A DNA stretch of 50,420 nucleotides. Source: CAZFQG01 sp964520785. GTDB lineage: Bacteria > Planctomycetota > Planctomycetia > Pirellulales > Thermoguttaceae. The translations under genes and the position numbers were made by a program. The notes under the pieces are model-generated. The model did not search any database. It was not told where the DNA came from and was given only the letters and a program-made list of their open reading frames with translations. The DNA lies in the NCBI GenBank assembly GCA_964520785.1, contig CAZFQG010000016.1, positions 1 to 50,420 on the forward strand, given 5' to 3'. Numbering within the stretch: position 1 is the first letter of the stretch; every line of letters begins with the position of its first letter. This document shows, piece by piece, positions 1-8,828 of this stretch.

Positions 1-627
1 ATCGAGCGGAATCGGCGAATTGGGACGCTCGTCACCTCCGTCCGTCGCCTGGATCAAGACGGCCGTCTCCTCCGTCAATTCCAGTGGCTCCTCCAACCCA
101 AGTACGGAACATTCCGCGTCGCATCCGGCAAGATATAGGGCCTTGAGTGCGTCACCGCGAGCGGCGTCTCGGTCGACGACGGTGATTCTCGGCGGATGTG
201 GGAGACCGGCCAATTCATGAGCAACCGCGCGTCCCACCCGGCCGCCCCCGACCAACACGACCTCCTTGCCTTGAAGGTCGGCCTTTTCCGAGATTGCCGC
301 GACGACCGCCTTGCCCTCCGTATTGTCCCCGGTCAGCCCGTCTCCTTCACGGAAGAACACGTTGACGGACCCCACCCGGGCAGCGGCTTCGGTGACGGAG
401 TCGAGCAACGCGATGACGGCCTCCTTGTGTGGATTCGCGATATTGCCGCCGACGAATCCCATCGCGCGCATTCCGCGAACGGCGTCCTCCAGGTTCTCCG
501 GTGTCACGTCGAGCGTGATGTATCGCCAATCCAAGTCTCCGGCCGAAAATGCCTGATGGAGCACATACTGCGACGGATCCCCGTCCATTGGGTGGCCAAT
601 TATCGCTAAAATGGGCTGTAACGACAT
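1..627 (-). CDS. Shikimate dehydrogenase-like protein (partial, 3' end outside window)
   Basis: The reading frame is open from an ATG at 627 to the left edge, giving the first 209 residues. AroE-family enzymes reduce 3-dehydroshikimate to shikimate with NADPH in the cytoplasm. Visible AroE features are a GHPM segment at the N-terminus, NIANPHKE (matching the NVTxPxK motif with the catalytic lysine), a SVN segment, LTGDNTEG (matching LxGxNTDG) and a GGGRVGRAV dinucleotide-binding turn near residue 135. The catalytic Asp of NTDG is Glu here, and the usual SxSPxxHN substrate motif reads as a divergent DPSQYVLHQ. It may be a divergent paralogue with another substrate rather than the housekeeping enzyme. 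Family assignment is firm; exact function is uncertain. Confidence 0.8.
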   Translation of the reverse strand, partial: MSLQPILAIIGHPMDGDPSQYVLHQAFSAGDLDWRYITLDVTPENLEDAVRGMRAMGFVGGNIANPHKEAVIALLDSVTEAAARVGSVNVFFREGDGLTGDNTEGKAVVAAISEKADLQGKEVVLVGGGRVGRAVAHELAGLPHPPRITVVDRDAARGDALKALYLAGCDAECSVLGLEEPLELTEETAVLIQATDGGDERPNSPIPLD

Positions 628-868
628 CTCGTGCTGAATGCGAAGACCTTGTGGATCGTCCGTATTTTCACAAGCCTACGTCGAAGGAACAATCGCGGAT
701 TGCCGAAACCGCCTGGTCATTCGGGGCGAACGCCGACAAAGACCCCTACATGGAATCACCGGCGCTTGCGCGCGGCGCGGTGCGCGGAAATCCGCGGCTT
801 CTCAACGCCGGATGACTATCGACCGCGCCGCGTTTTCACTCACCGGACGTGGGAACTCCTTCAGATCG

Positions 869-2317
869 CTAAATCTCGTTCTCGCCGGGTACTACGAACG
901 GCCGGCGGTACTCCCGCGTGAGCAATGCGTTCGCCGCGTCGTTGTTCGTAAAAACTTCCTTCCTTGGATCCATTTCGAGCATGGGCCCGAGCGTAACGGG
1001 CGTCTTTTGGAGATCGACCCCGTTCTTCTTGAGGTGGGCGATGCACCGATCGAGGGTATCCATTTCGTCGTCCAACGATTCGACCCGGCCGATGACGTCC
1101 TTGATTTTCGAAACCGGCGCCCGTTCGCCGAGCAGATACGAGACGGTAGCCGTGTGGGCCAATGCGGCGGAAAGATGTCCTTCGAGGATATCGGCGGTGA
1201 GGTCTTCATGGTCGCGGCTTCGAACCGCCTCGACGAAATTGCCGTAGTGGTCGCCGCCGCCGGAGAACGTCTTGATCTCCTTGCCGTCCTTATCAAAAGC
1301 CTTGCCCCCCTCGTAGCCGTTCATCAGGATGTAACCGTCGGAGCCGTGGAGACAATAGCCGAACCAGTTCGCGCCGCGGTAATCCTCGCTTTCGAGCCCG
1401 CGGACTTCGATAATGAGGGTCTTCTTTCCACCGTCGAACGTGTGGATCGCAACCTGCGTGTTCGCGACGTCGCCGGCATCCTCGTAACCAAGCCGGCCTC
1501 CGTAGCTGATGACCTTCTCGCTCAACGAATTCACGCCGAGCCCCCAGCGGCAAAGGTCGATCTGGTGCGGTGCCTGATTTCCCATATCGCCGTTGCCCCA
1601 ATGGTACTGCCAGTGCCAATCGTAATGGAATCGCTTGCGAGTGATCGGCCGCTCGGTCGCGGGACCTTGCCACAGGTCGTAGTCGAGACCGGCCGGAGGA
1701 TCGTAGTTTCCGGGGGGGCCGATCGAGTTGCGGCGTTTATAACAAATCGCTCTGGCCAGGTTGCACGTGCCGATGCCGCCGTCGCGGAGAAATGCCATCG
1801 CGTCATTGTGCGCCCTGTGCGTGCGGTTCTGCGTGCCGGTCTGACAGATTTTCTTGTACTTCCGGGCAACCTGGACCATGCGTCGGCCTTCGCTGACGTT
1901 GTGAGAGACCGGCTTTTCGACGTAGACATCCTTCTCCGCCTGCATCGCCCAAATCGCTCCCAGCGCGTGCCAATGGTTCGGCGTGGCGATGGCGACGATA
2001 TCGACCGCCTTGTCGTCGAGCAGGTCTCGCATGTCCTTGACGAAAGTGCAATCGACGCCGGACGTTTTGATTTTGTCAACCGCCTTCGCGCCGACGGTTT
2101 CGTCGCAATCGCAAATCCGCGTGACTTTGCAGCCGTGCCGGTTGTTCAGCCCGCTCATATGCGATTGGCCTCGGCCGTTGCAGCCGACGACGGCGACTTG
2201 GAGCAACTCGTTCGGACTTTCACCGCGCAAGGTGGAAATGAACGCCGGGGCGGCGATCACCCCGCCACCCATGGCGACGGCGGTTTTGATGAATCGTCTG
2301 CGTGAAGTGTGAGACAT
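869..2317 (-). CDS. Gfo/Idh/MocA family oxidoreductase, Tat-exported
   Basis: A 482-residue protein. I place the start at the ATG at 2317 because it gives a Tat signal (SRRRFIK followed by a hydrophobic stretch ending near residue 31) and has AAGGAA about 8 bases upstream; the frame extends further upstream but that part lacks protein character. A Rossmann domain begins at VAVVGCNGRGQ (residues 41-51). The EKP motif with the conserved lysine lies at 134-136. The C-terminal half has the family's alpha/beta substrate domain. Such Tat-exported members are abundant in planctomycetes and are thought to oxidise or reduce sugars in the periplasm; the substrate cannot be read from sequence. It runs in the same direction as its flanking genes but with gaps over 200 bp, so it is probably transcribed alone. 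Confidence 0.9.
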   Translation of the reverse strand: MSHTSRRRFIKTAVAMGGGVIAAPAFISTLRGESPNELLQVAVVGCNGRGQSHMSGLNNRHGCKVTRICDCDETVGAKAVDKIKTSGVDCTFVKDMRDLLDDKAVDIVAIATPNHWHALGAIWAMQAEKDVYVEKPVSHNVSEGRRMVQVARKYKKICQTGTQNRTHRAHNDAMAFLRDGGIGTCNLARAICYKRRNSIGPPGNYDPPAGLDYDLWQGPATERPITRKRFHYDWHWQYHWGNGDMGNQAPHQIDLCRWGLGVNSLSEKVISYGGRLGYEDAGDVANTQVAIHTFDGGKKTLIIEVRGLESEDYRGANWFGYCLHGSDGYILMNGYEGGKAFDKDGKEIKTFSGGGDHYGNFVEAVRSRDHEDLTADILEGHLSAALAHTATVSYLLGERAPVSKIKDVIGRVESLDDEMDTLDRCIAHLKKNGVDLQKTPVTLGPMLEMDPRKEVFTNNDAANALLTREYRRPFVVPGENEI

Positions 2318-2591
2318 GGCGTGATTCCTTGGATTAAGCGATCGGTTCGGATGGTTAAAAGGAGGGGCGGGGGTAATTCCGGTGGGTAAGAGGGCTACAA
2401 CCCATTCTACACGGACCGCCAAGCTCGTGCAACGCCGGGACAAACCCCTTTCGCGGGTGGATGGCGCACAACGTCGCGGAGAGAGGCTATCAGCTCCTCC
2501 CTCGCGGGAAGACGAGCCCGCAAGGAGCAATACCGCCAAAGCAACCTCTCTTGGCGAATGGCTCCGCCGGTGGTTTTCGGGGCATCGACAA

Positions 2592-5500
2592 CTACTTCGT
2601 CGTCACCTTTCCGTCCTCGGGGCCGGGGCGGTCCGGGCGGTAGATGTAATCCGGCCAGAGGGGGCAGTTCAGGTCGATCCAGGCCTTGATCGCGCGCATT
2701 TCCGATTGGCTGAGGGAGACCTCCTGGTGATCCGTGTCGGCCAGAACGTCCCAGAGGGCGCTTTTGAGCGTACCGAAGGAGAGTGGCTCGGCCTTGAAAT
2801 GTCTCATGCCGTAGGTGAAGTCGAAGTAGTGGACCCATCCTCCTGCGATGAGCGTGCGGTACGAGGTCGGAACCCGATCGGAACCAAGCGTGCCGCGAAG
2901 ATCGCAACGCCCTTCCTGGGTGCCGTCGTGACATCGCACGCAGTGCGCATCGAGGACCGGTTGTACGACCGTGCGGTAGTCCAGCGCCTTGGTGCCCCAG
3001 GGGGGCGGCTCCAGATGCCGGGCCGAATGCAACAGGGCCAGTCCCACCTCCGGCGGTGTGGAAGAGTGGCGGTTTTCGTGGCAACCGATGCAACTGCGGC
3101 GTTCGCCCGGTTGGAGTTGTATGACGCTCCGCATCCGCTGCAACTCGTTGTAGTCCCCATCGAGCAGTTGGAAGTAGAGCACCTTTCCGGCCGGCGCCAG
3201 GAAGTTGGCGGAGCCGTCCTCGGCAATCGGAACGGTGCCGAGCGATGCCTTGGCCACGTAGCTGGGCCAACCGCTTTCTTCGCGCACGGTATATAGCCCC
3301 GGCTCCGTCTCGGTTACGAGCCGTTGCCAGTCGTGGTTCGTTCCCAGAGGACCGGCCAGCGCGTTGGGCGTCCGGGTTTCGAATACCCGAGGCGGACCAT
3401 GCACCAGGTGGATTGGGGAAGCGTAGAAGTCGGTGAAGGGGGGATGGTCCGCGCGGCACTGACCGTCGGCAAGCTCTTCGAGGGTCGCCGGCACTTCTTC
3501 CGCGACGCGGAGGTATTTGGCGCGGCCGCGCTCCACCTTCGAACCCAGACCGATATAGACATCCTGCACGGTGAACTGACCCAAGCCGCGCTGCGCGAGA
3601 TTCGCGTCGATCGTACTGGAGAGGACCGGCGGCCGCGGCTGGGGCCGGAACGGGCGCGGATGCTTGCTGCTGATTTCCGGATCGGCGTATAGCAGTTCGC
3701 GGTTGCCGTAGCGGTCGATCATGTACAACGCCCAGTTGTGCTGATCGTCCGGGTTGTGGGTGACGAGGAAGTGATCCGACGAGATCGGGTACGGATCGCG
3801 GAAGGAGTTGTGGTGCGACCGGCTCATCTGGTAGTGCGGCCGCGTGTCGGGCGTGATGTTCGTGATCGCCTCCGAATCGAACGGGTCCTTGCCCCGGTCG
3901 ATCAGGGCGGTCGGCCCTTGGTGATCGCCGTGCGACATGAGAGTACAGACGATTTCATTCGTCCCCGGTACCTCGTGCGCCTGGCTGTAGCAATTGGGCG
4001 TGTTGTTGCCGAAAACCAACTCCGGATGGGTGCCGTCCGGCCGGATGGACCAGAGCGTGTGGCCGAAGTCGGCCCCCTTGTCCATGTATTCCGAACGCGT
4101 CCAGAGGATCCGCCCGTTCTGCATGACCGACGGTTTCCACTCGCTCAAATTGGCGTGGGAGAGCCGCCGGATGTCCGAGCCGTCGGCCTCCATGCGGAAG
4201 AGGACGTACGCTTGCGGCCGCCAGCAGAGGAACCGGGCCCTGCATCGGGTACTGTGAAAGGCGAGACCGCCGTCCGGCAGACAAGTCGCGTCGAAATCGT
4301 GAAACGGCCCATCGGTCAATCGCCGCACGTTCGAGCCGTCGGCGTCCATCGCGTACATGTGCCAATACGAGGCCCAACCCTCGACTTCCGGTTTGTCCGG
4401 CCGGTAGGAAAAGTAGACCGTCTTCGCGTCGTAATCGGAAACCGGCTCGCGGACGATTCCCTCGCTGCCGTCGAACAGTTGGTCGATGGTCGCCTGCTCG
4501 GGGCGGAACCGGCCCTCTTCATCACGCGGAATGTTCAGGACGTAAACGCCCCCGCCAGGCGCGAGAACGCCGTCGAGATGCTCGCTGTAATTGTGCGATT
4601 CCAGGAAGGGGTGCCGCTTCGAAAAGAGAATCCGCTCCATCGGTTCCAGGGCGGGGTCGCGGAAAAACAATGCCCGCTTCGCGCGGCGCGCCTCGATGTA
4701 TAGCGACTCCGATTCGGGGTTCTCCGCCGCCTTGCGCCGCAGCTCGGCCGCTTGGGCCCGTTCGGCCCTCACGTCGAGCCCTTGAGCGTCCAGCCGGTCG
4801 ATCATCTCCTCGAACAGAACCAACACCCGCTCCAAGGGCGCGGATCTGGCGATTCGGCCCCAATAAGGCTCGCCGCCGGGAACGGCCGCCCTATCGACCA
4901 GAAGGGGCGACAGATGATCATCCGCCGGGACGTGGCTCCAGGTCGTCTTCTCGCGAAGGAATGCGTACCGCAAGTAGCCGTCCCAGCTCTTCTCGGGGAA
5001 CCGGGCGACCGGCGTGTACGGAAACTGGCGGCGCCGGCTTTCAGCCGTCTTTTCCCGCTTGGCCACCGTCCGCCATTGCGTGCCATCTTCTGAGACGAGG
5101 ACGTCGAAGACCTCGGCGATCCGGTCGGTGAACCGGCCGGTCCGGTCGCGGGTGACGACCACCCGCGCGATCTCGGCCGGCTCGGGGAGTTCGATTTGCA
5201 CCCACTCGGGACCGTTACCGGCGGCAATCCAACTGAAGTCGTTTCCATAGCGTCCGTCGTTGAGGTGTTCCACCTTGTGGATGGGATAGCCCGCGATCAC
5301 CGACGAGGCGGTCGCCTTCGCTCCCTTTTCCGCCAGCGCCAGGTTGTCCTTGCCGTCAGGCCCGAAAATCTCCAGTTCGTCGATTCCCGGTTGCGAACTT
5401 CCACTGGTCACGTGAATCGCCACGCGAACGAACCGAGCCTCGCAAGGGGGAAAATCGACCGCGTCCGGAGGCGTCGCGGCCGCTACCGCCTCGACAATGG

Positions 5501-5630
5501 CGTCGAGCTTCTGTTGGAATTCCTCCGGGACGGGGCGAGGTTCCGAACCGTCAGCCAACCCATGCGAAAGAAGAAGCACCGGCGCCATCACCGCGCAGGC
5601 ACGAATCACAAACCTGGAAAAAGCCTTCAT
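2592..5630 (-). CDS. Secreted two-haem-motif protein with discoidin-like and propeller regions (hydrazine synthase alpha-like family)
   Basis: A 1,012-residue protein with a Sec signal (about residues 1-27). Residues ~45-200 look like an F5/8 type C (discoidin) carbohydrate-binding fold. Residues ~370-650 carry TolB/PD40-like propeller repeats, recognisable by paired MDADGSNVRRL and MEADGSDIRRL segments. The C-terminus has two CxxCH c-type haem motifs, CIGCH at 847-851 and CVRCH at 897-901. The order propeller then CxxCH recalls the hydrazine synthase alpha subunit and its many relatives in non-anammox planctomycetes. No beta/gamma synthase or other anammox genes are present, so hydrazine synthesis is not implied. 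A periplasmic redox or glycan-associated role is an inference. A TATAAT-like -10 lies at 5743-5748 upstream, with a poor -35. Confidence 0.75.
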   Translation of the reverse strand: MKAFSRFVIRACAVMAPVLLLSHGLADGSEPRPVPEEFQQKLDAIVEAVAAATPPDAVDFPPCEARFVRVAIHVTSGSSQPGIDELEIFGPDGKDNLALAEKGAKATASSVIAGYPIHKVEHLNDGRYGNDFSWIAAGNGPEWVQIELPEPAEIARVVVTRDRTGRFTDRIAEVFDVLVSEDGTQWRTVAKREKTAESRRRQFPYTPVARFPEKSWDGYLRYAFLREKTTWSHVPADDHLSPLLVDRAAVPGGEPYWGRIARSAPLERVLVLFEEMIDRLDAQGLDVRAERAQAAELRRKAAENPESESLYIEARRAKRALFFRDPALEPMERILFSKRHPFLESHNYSEHLDGVLAPGGGVYVLNIPRDEEGRFRPEQATIDQLFDGSEGIVREPVSDYDAKTVYFSYRPDKPEVEGWASYWHMYAMDADGSNVRRLTDGPFHDFDATCLPDGGLAFHSTRCRARFLCWRPQAYVLFRMEADGSDIRRLSHANLSEWKPSVMQNGRILWTRSEYMDKGADFGHTLWSIRPDGTHPELVFGNNTPNCYSQAHEVPGTNEIVCTLMSHGDHQGPTALIDRGKDPFDSEAITNITPDTRPHYQMSRSHHNSFRDPYPISSDHFLVTHNPDDQHNWALYMIDRYGNRELLYADPEISSKHPRPFRPQPRPPVLSSTIDANLAQRGLGQFTVQDVYIGLGSKVERGRAKYLRVAEEVPATLEELADGQCRADHPPFTDFYASPIHLVHGPPRVFETRTPNALAGPLGTNHDWQRLVTETEPGLYTVREESGWPSYVAKASLGTVPIAEDGSANFLAPAGKVLYFQLLDGDYNELQRMRSVIQLQPGERRSCIGCHENRHSSTPPEVGLALLHSARHLEPPPWGTKALDYRTVVQPVLDAHCVRCHDGTQEGRCDLRGTLGSDRVPTSYRTLIAGGWVHYFDFTYGMRHFKAEPLSFGTLKSALWDVLADTDHQEVSLSQSEMRAIKAWIDLNCPLWPDYIYRPDRPGPEDGKVTTK

Positions 5631-6060
5631 CCGAGTTCTCCTCTAATTTCACGAGCAGCGGTAATCAGGGGCACGCTGCATCGGGACCACCGGCACAAGG
5701 ACCGAAAACGGCGCGTCGACACCCGCTGTCGACACGGAACTTATTATAGTCGGAAACGCCGCTGGGTGGAACAGGGCCGTGGACCACTCGATTGGGGGTT
5801 GTGCGAGGTGGAGGTTATTTGAATCAGCCGGCGGAGGCTTCGAGACCAATACAGGGCGGAAAACCGCCTTGTCGTGGAAAACCCCTTATGATTGGGGGGT
5901 AGATCGCCCTTGCCCGGATAATCGTTGACATCGGCACGCGCGGAAGTTAAGATGCTACGAGTAGGTGGGGAAGGTGCCTCTGGAACCGGTGCGGGGCGGC
6001 GGCCTTCCTTCCCATCGCCGGATTTTTGTCAACTTCACGAGGTTTTTGGAGAACCACCCA
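5631..6060. other. Divergent intergenic region
   Basis: A 430-bp region between the minus-strand haem protein and the plus-strand LamG gene. It holds a near-consensus plus-strand promoter at 5925-5953 and a TATAAT-like minus-strand hexamer at 5743-5748 without a good -35. No convincing coding frame was seen. Confidence 0.6.
5925..5953 (+). promoter_or_regulatory. Sigma70-like promoter for the LamG gene cluster
   Basis: Perfect -35 TTGACA at 5925-5930, a 17-bp spacer and -10 TAAGAT at 5948-5953. Predicted transcription start is near 5960, about 100 bases before the first LamG gene. Pattern match only. Confidence 0.7.
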
Positions 6061-6864
6061 ATGAGAAACATCTGTGTCTTGATTACCGCCGCGGCGGTTG
6101 CCTTCTGTGCCGGGGCCGCCTCGGCTGAAACCATCTTCCATTATTCCTTCGATACCGATTACTCCGATTCCTCGGGGAATGGTTTCCATGGGACGCCGCA
6201 CGACGGAAACGGAAACGGAAACACCGACGGGGTAAGCATTACCAACGCGGCCGGTGAATATGTCTTCGGCGGCGGGGCGGCGAACTTCACGGCCGAACGG
6301 GACTTCGTCGTCATCCCGGAACAGCTTATCGGCAGCGGCAATCCCTACAGCCTCTCCTTCTGGGCCCGCGACCTTTCCGACGATACGACCGGCGGCATGG
6401 TTCTCGGGCGAACCCAAAGTGGAGACGCTTCCCTGTTCTTCCTTTGGCATTGGAACGGTTACTTCCGTTGGCGCGGAAGCGGGAACGTCGCGGCGCGGCA
6501 GGCGGACTTCGATTACGTTCGTGACAATGAGTGGCATCACTGGGCCCTCGTCGCCGGCGATTTTGACGAAGACGGGGAATTGGACGACATTACCCTGTAC
6601 CGGGATGGGGTCTTGCTCGGTACCGACTCGGGTAATCTGACCGGTTTTATCGTCGACTCCATCGGCGAAGGTTACGGTAGCAACCTCAATTTCGACTGGG
6701 AAGGCCAAATCGACGAGGTCTGGATGTTTAGCAAAGCGCTCAGCCCCGGCGAGATCCGCTCACTCCGTTGGTCCAACGTCATCCCCGAACCGGCAACCGC
6801 GGCGCTGCTGGCCTGCGGCCTCCTCCTACTGCTGGGTGTCCGATCCGGCGGACGAGGCAAGTAG
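6061..6864 (+). CDS. LamG-like domain protein with PEP-CTERM sorting signal
   Basis: A 267-residue exported protein. Residues 1-22 form a Sec signal ending ASA. Residues ~25-235 form a concanavalin/LamG-like fold, with the HYSFDTDYSDSSGN start, the FGGGAANFTAERD strand and the GQIDEVWMF closing strand shared with two downstream paralogues. The C-terminus (from IPEPAT) is a PEP-CTERM signal: PEP, a hydrophobic helix and a basic tail, read by an exosortase system for surface display. Unlike its paralogues it has no dockerin-like doublet. The start is fixed by the signal peptide and a GGAG about 10 bases upstream. Presumed ligand is a glycan. Confidence 0.88.
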   Translation: MRNICVLITAAAVAFCAGAASAETIFHYSFDTDYSDSSGNGFHGTPHDGNGNGNTDGVSITNAAGEYVFGGGAANFTAERDFVVIPEQLIGSGNPYSLSFWARDLSDDTTGGMVLGRTQSGDASLFFLWHWNGYFRWRGSGNVAARQADFDYVRDNEWHHWALVAGDFDEDGELDDITLYRDGVLLGTDSGNLTGFIVDSIGEGYGSNLNFDWEGQIDEVWMFSKALSPGEIRSLRWSNVIPEPATAALLACGLLLLLGVRSGGRGK

Positions 6865-6897
6865 GTTCGATCACGTTTTTTGAAAGATTTTCCCAAG

Positions 6898-6933
6898 CGG
6901 GCAGCGCGCCGTGGCGCGCTGCCCGTGGTTTTG
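6898..6933 (+). terminator. GC-rich hairpin, probable terminator or attenuator
   Basis: A perfect 12-bp stem (6898-6909 with 6914-6925) capped by a CGTG loop and followed by TGGTTTTG, located between the first LamG gene and the esterase gene. The short, interrupted T tract suggests partial rather than complete termination. Confidence 0.6.
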
Positions 6934-6968
6934 TCAACGTTTCCGAATCAACACGGGAGTAGTCTGCG

Positions 6969-8750
6969 ATGCGTTTCTTCCTTTTTTCGATGGTGACCCT
7001 GGTTTTGGCCTTGGTCTCGGTGCAACCGGCTCCCGCCGCCCTCGTGCGGGTCTTCCTGCAGGGTGGACAATCCAACGGAGACGGCCGGGCGGAGTGGTCG
7101 AGCCTGCCGGCGAATTTACAGCAGCCGCAGACCGACGTGGACTTCTTCTTCCGCGTCGAGGGTCCTCATCCGTGGGAAGACCAATTAATCGCTCTAAAAC
7201 CCGGTTCGCCGGAGTTCTCGCAAACGAATTTCTTCGGTCCGGAGATCACGTTCGGGCGGGACATGGCCGACTATTACGCGAGCGATCCCGATACTTCGGT
7301 GGCGATCATCAAGTACGCCAACGGCGGCACGCGGCTCTACGACCAATGGGCCGCTCCCAGTGGACCGGAGTATGTCCACTTCCAAAACACCGTCGATGCC
7401 GGCATGGCGGCCCTGCGTGCCGCCTACCCTTCGGATACGGTGGAAATCGCCGGGATGATCTGGATGCAGGGTGAGAACGACGCCTCCTCAGACGTCTATG
7501 CCGACGTCTACGAAAGCAGGCTCAAGAGCTTCATCACCGATGTCCGTACCCGCTACGGGGCCGATCTCCCGTTCGTGATCGGGCGGCTTTCCGCCAATCA
7601 GACCGGCCTGAGTTATCCCGCGGGACTCCAAAAAGTAATGGCCGCCCAAACCGCGGTGGCCGCCGGAAACACGCGGACCGGGTTGGTCGACACCGATTCC
7701 TTCTCGCTGAAATCCGACCGGATTCATTTCGATACCGCCGGAATGCAGGCCTTGGGGTCCGCATTCGCCTCGGTCATGCAAACGACGATGAATAACGAGC
7801 CCGATCCCCACGACCCGGGCGATGATCCGACGCCGGTCATTAGCGGCGTCGTCGCCCATTATTCGTTCGACACGGACTACAGTGATTCGTCGGGAAACAA
7901 CCTGCACGGTACCGCGTATGACGGCAACTACAACGGCACGACCGACGGCGTGAGCATCACGAACACTCCCGGCGAGTGGATATTCGGAGGCGGAGCCGCG
8001 AACTTCACCGCCGAGCGCGATTGGGTACAAATTCCGCAGCAGATTTTCTACAGCGGAAACGATTACAGCTTCTCTTTCTGGGCCCGAGACCTCTCCGACA
8101 GTTCCACCGGCGGGATGTTCCTGGGAACGCCGGAGTCCTATCCTCCGAATTTCTTCCTCTGGCTCTGGAACGACTACATCCGCTGGCGGGGCAACACGAG
8201 CCAGCCCGAACGCCAGGCGGACTTCCCCAATACTCGCGACAACGAATGGCACCATTACGCCTTGGTCGCCGGCGATTATGACGAAGACGGGTCGGTGGAC
8301 GACATCACGCTCTACATCGACGGCGCGTTCGTCGGTACCGATCCGAATAACCTGACCGGAATGATCATCGACGCCATCGGTTCCGGCTACGGGGACAACC
8401 TGGATTTCGACTTCGAAGGCCAGATCGACGAATTCTGGATCTTCGACCGCGCCCTGACCCTCGAGGAAATCCAGCTTCTCTACACCACCAACGGCCAGAT
8501 TCCGGATGTTTTGCCGGGTGACCTCAACGGCGACGGAGCGGTCAACTCGGGGGACCTGGACCTGGTCCGGGCGAATTGGGGAACGGATAACCCGGCCGGT
8601 GACGCCAACGGCGACGGCATCGTCAATTCGGGCGACCTGGACGTCGTGCGTGCCAACTGGGGCGCCACCGCCTCCGCCGTGCCCGAGCCGGGAACGTTGA
8701 TTCTCTTCTTCGCGGCGGCGTTGATCGTCTCCGGAATCCGGCGGCGCTGA
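6969..8750 (+). CDS. SASA-type carbohydrate esterase fused to LamG, dockerin-like doublet and PEP-CTERM
   Basis: A 593-residue modular surface enzyme. After a signal peptide (about 1-23), residues ~25-275 form a sialate O-acetylesterase-like SGNH domain: the GQSN nucleophile block is at 33-36 (Ser35), WMQGEND at 165-171, and the DRIH block supplies Asp250 and His253. Such enzymes remove acetyl groups from glycans. Residues ~292-505 repeat the LamG-like module of the neighbouring genes. Residues ~515-570 hold two EF-hand-like segments of the DxNxDGxVNxxDLDxVRANWG type. The protein ends in a PEP-CTERM signal. Domain order suggests an enzyme plus binding module displayed at the cell surface. The true substrate (sialic acid, acetylxylan or other) cannot be read. 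Confidence 0.88.
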   Translation: MRFFLFSMVTLVLALVSVQPAPAALVRVFLQGGQSNGDGRAEWSSLPANLQQPQTDVDFFFRVEGPHPWEDQLIALKPGSPEFSQTNFFGPEITFGRDMADYYASDPDTSVAIIKYANGGTRLYDQWAAPSGPEYVHFQNTVDAGMAALRAAYPSDTVEIAGMIWMQGENDASSDVYADVYESRLKSFITDVRTRYGADLPFVIGRLSANQTGLSYPAGLQKVMAAQTAVAAGNTRTGLVDTDSFSLKSDRIHFDTAGMQALGSAFASVMQTTMNNEPDPHDPGDDPTPVISGVVAHYSFDTDYSDSSGNNLHGTAYDGNYNGTTDGVSITNTPGEWIFGGGAANFTAERDWVQIPQQIFYSGNDYSFSFWARDLSDSSTGGMFLGTPESYPPNFFLWLWNDYIRWRGNTSQPERQADFPNTRDNEWHHYALVAGDYDEDGSVDDITLYIDGAFVGTDPNNLTGMIIDAIGSGYGDNLDFDFEGQIDEFWIFDRALTLEEIQLLYTTNGQIPDVLPGDLNGDGAVNSGDLDLVRANWGTDNPAGDANGDGIVNSGDLDVVRANWGATASAVPEPGTLILFFAAALIVSGIRRR

Positions 8751-8828
8751 GCGTCGCCGTCGTACTCCGGTGGTCCGCGTTTCCGTCCATGGTCCCTTCC
8801 GTTTTCGAGGTTTTTTGGAGGAATACCG

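Noticed and set aside
638..2305. Long plus-strand ORF opposite the Gfo/Idh/MocA gene
   Set aside because: It is antisense to a clearly coding gene, with Arg/Val/Asp-rich composition typical of the shadow frame in GC-rich DNA; no motif or ribosome binding site.
2592..5630. Hydrazine synthesis / anammox locus
   Set aside because: Only an alpha-like protein is present; no beta/gamma subunits, hydrazine dehydrogenase or nitrogen genes are nearby, and such homologues are widespread in other planctomycetes.
8510..8670. CRISPR-like short repeats
   Set aside because: The repeated units are coding dockerin EF-hand repeats in frame; no regular spacer structure exists here or elsewhere in the window.
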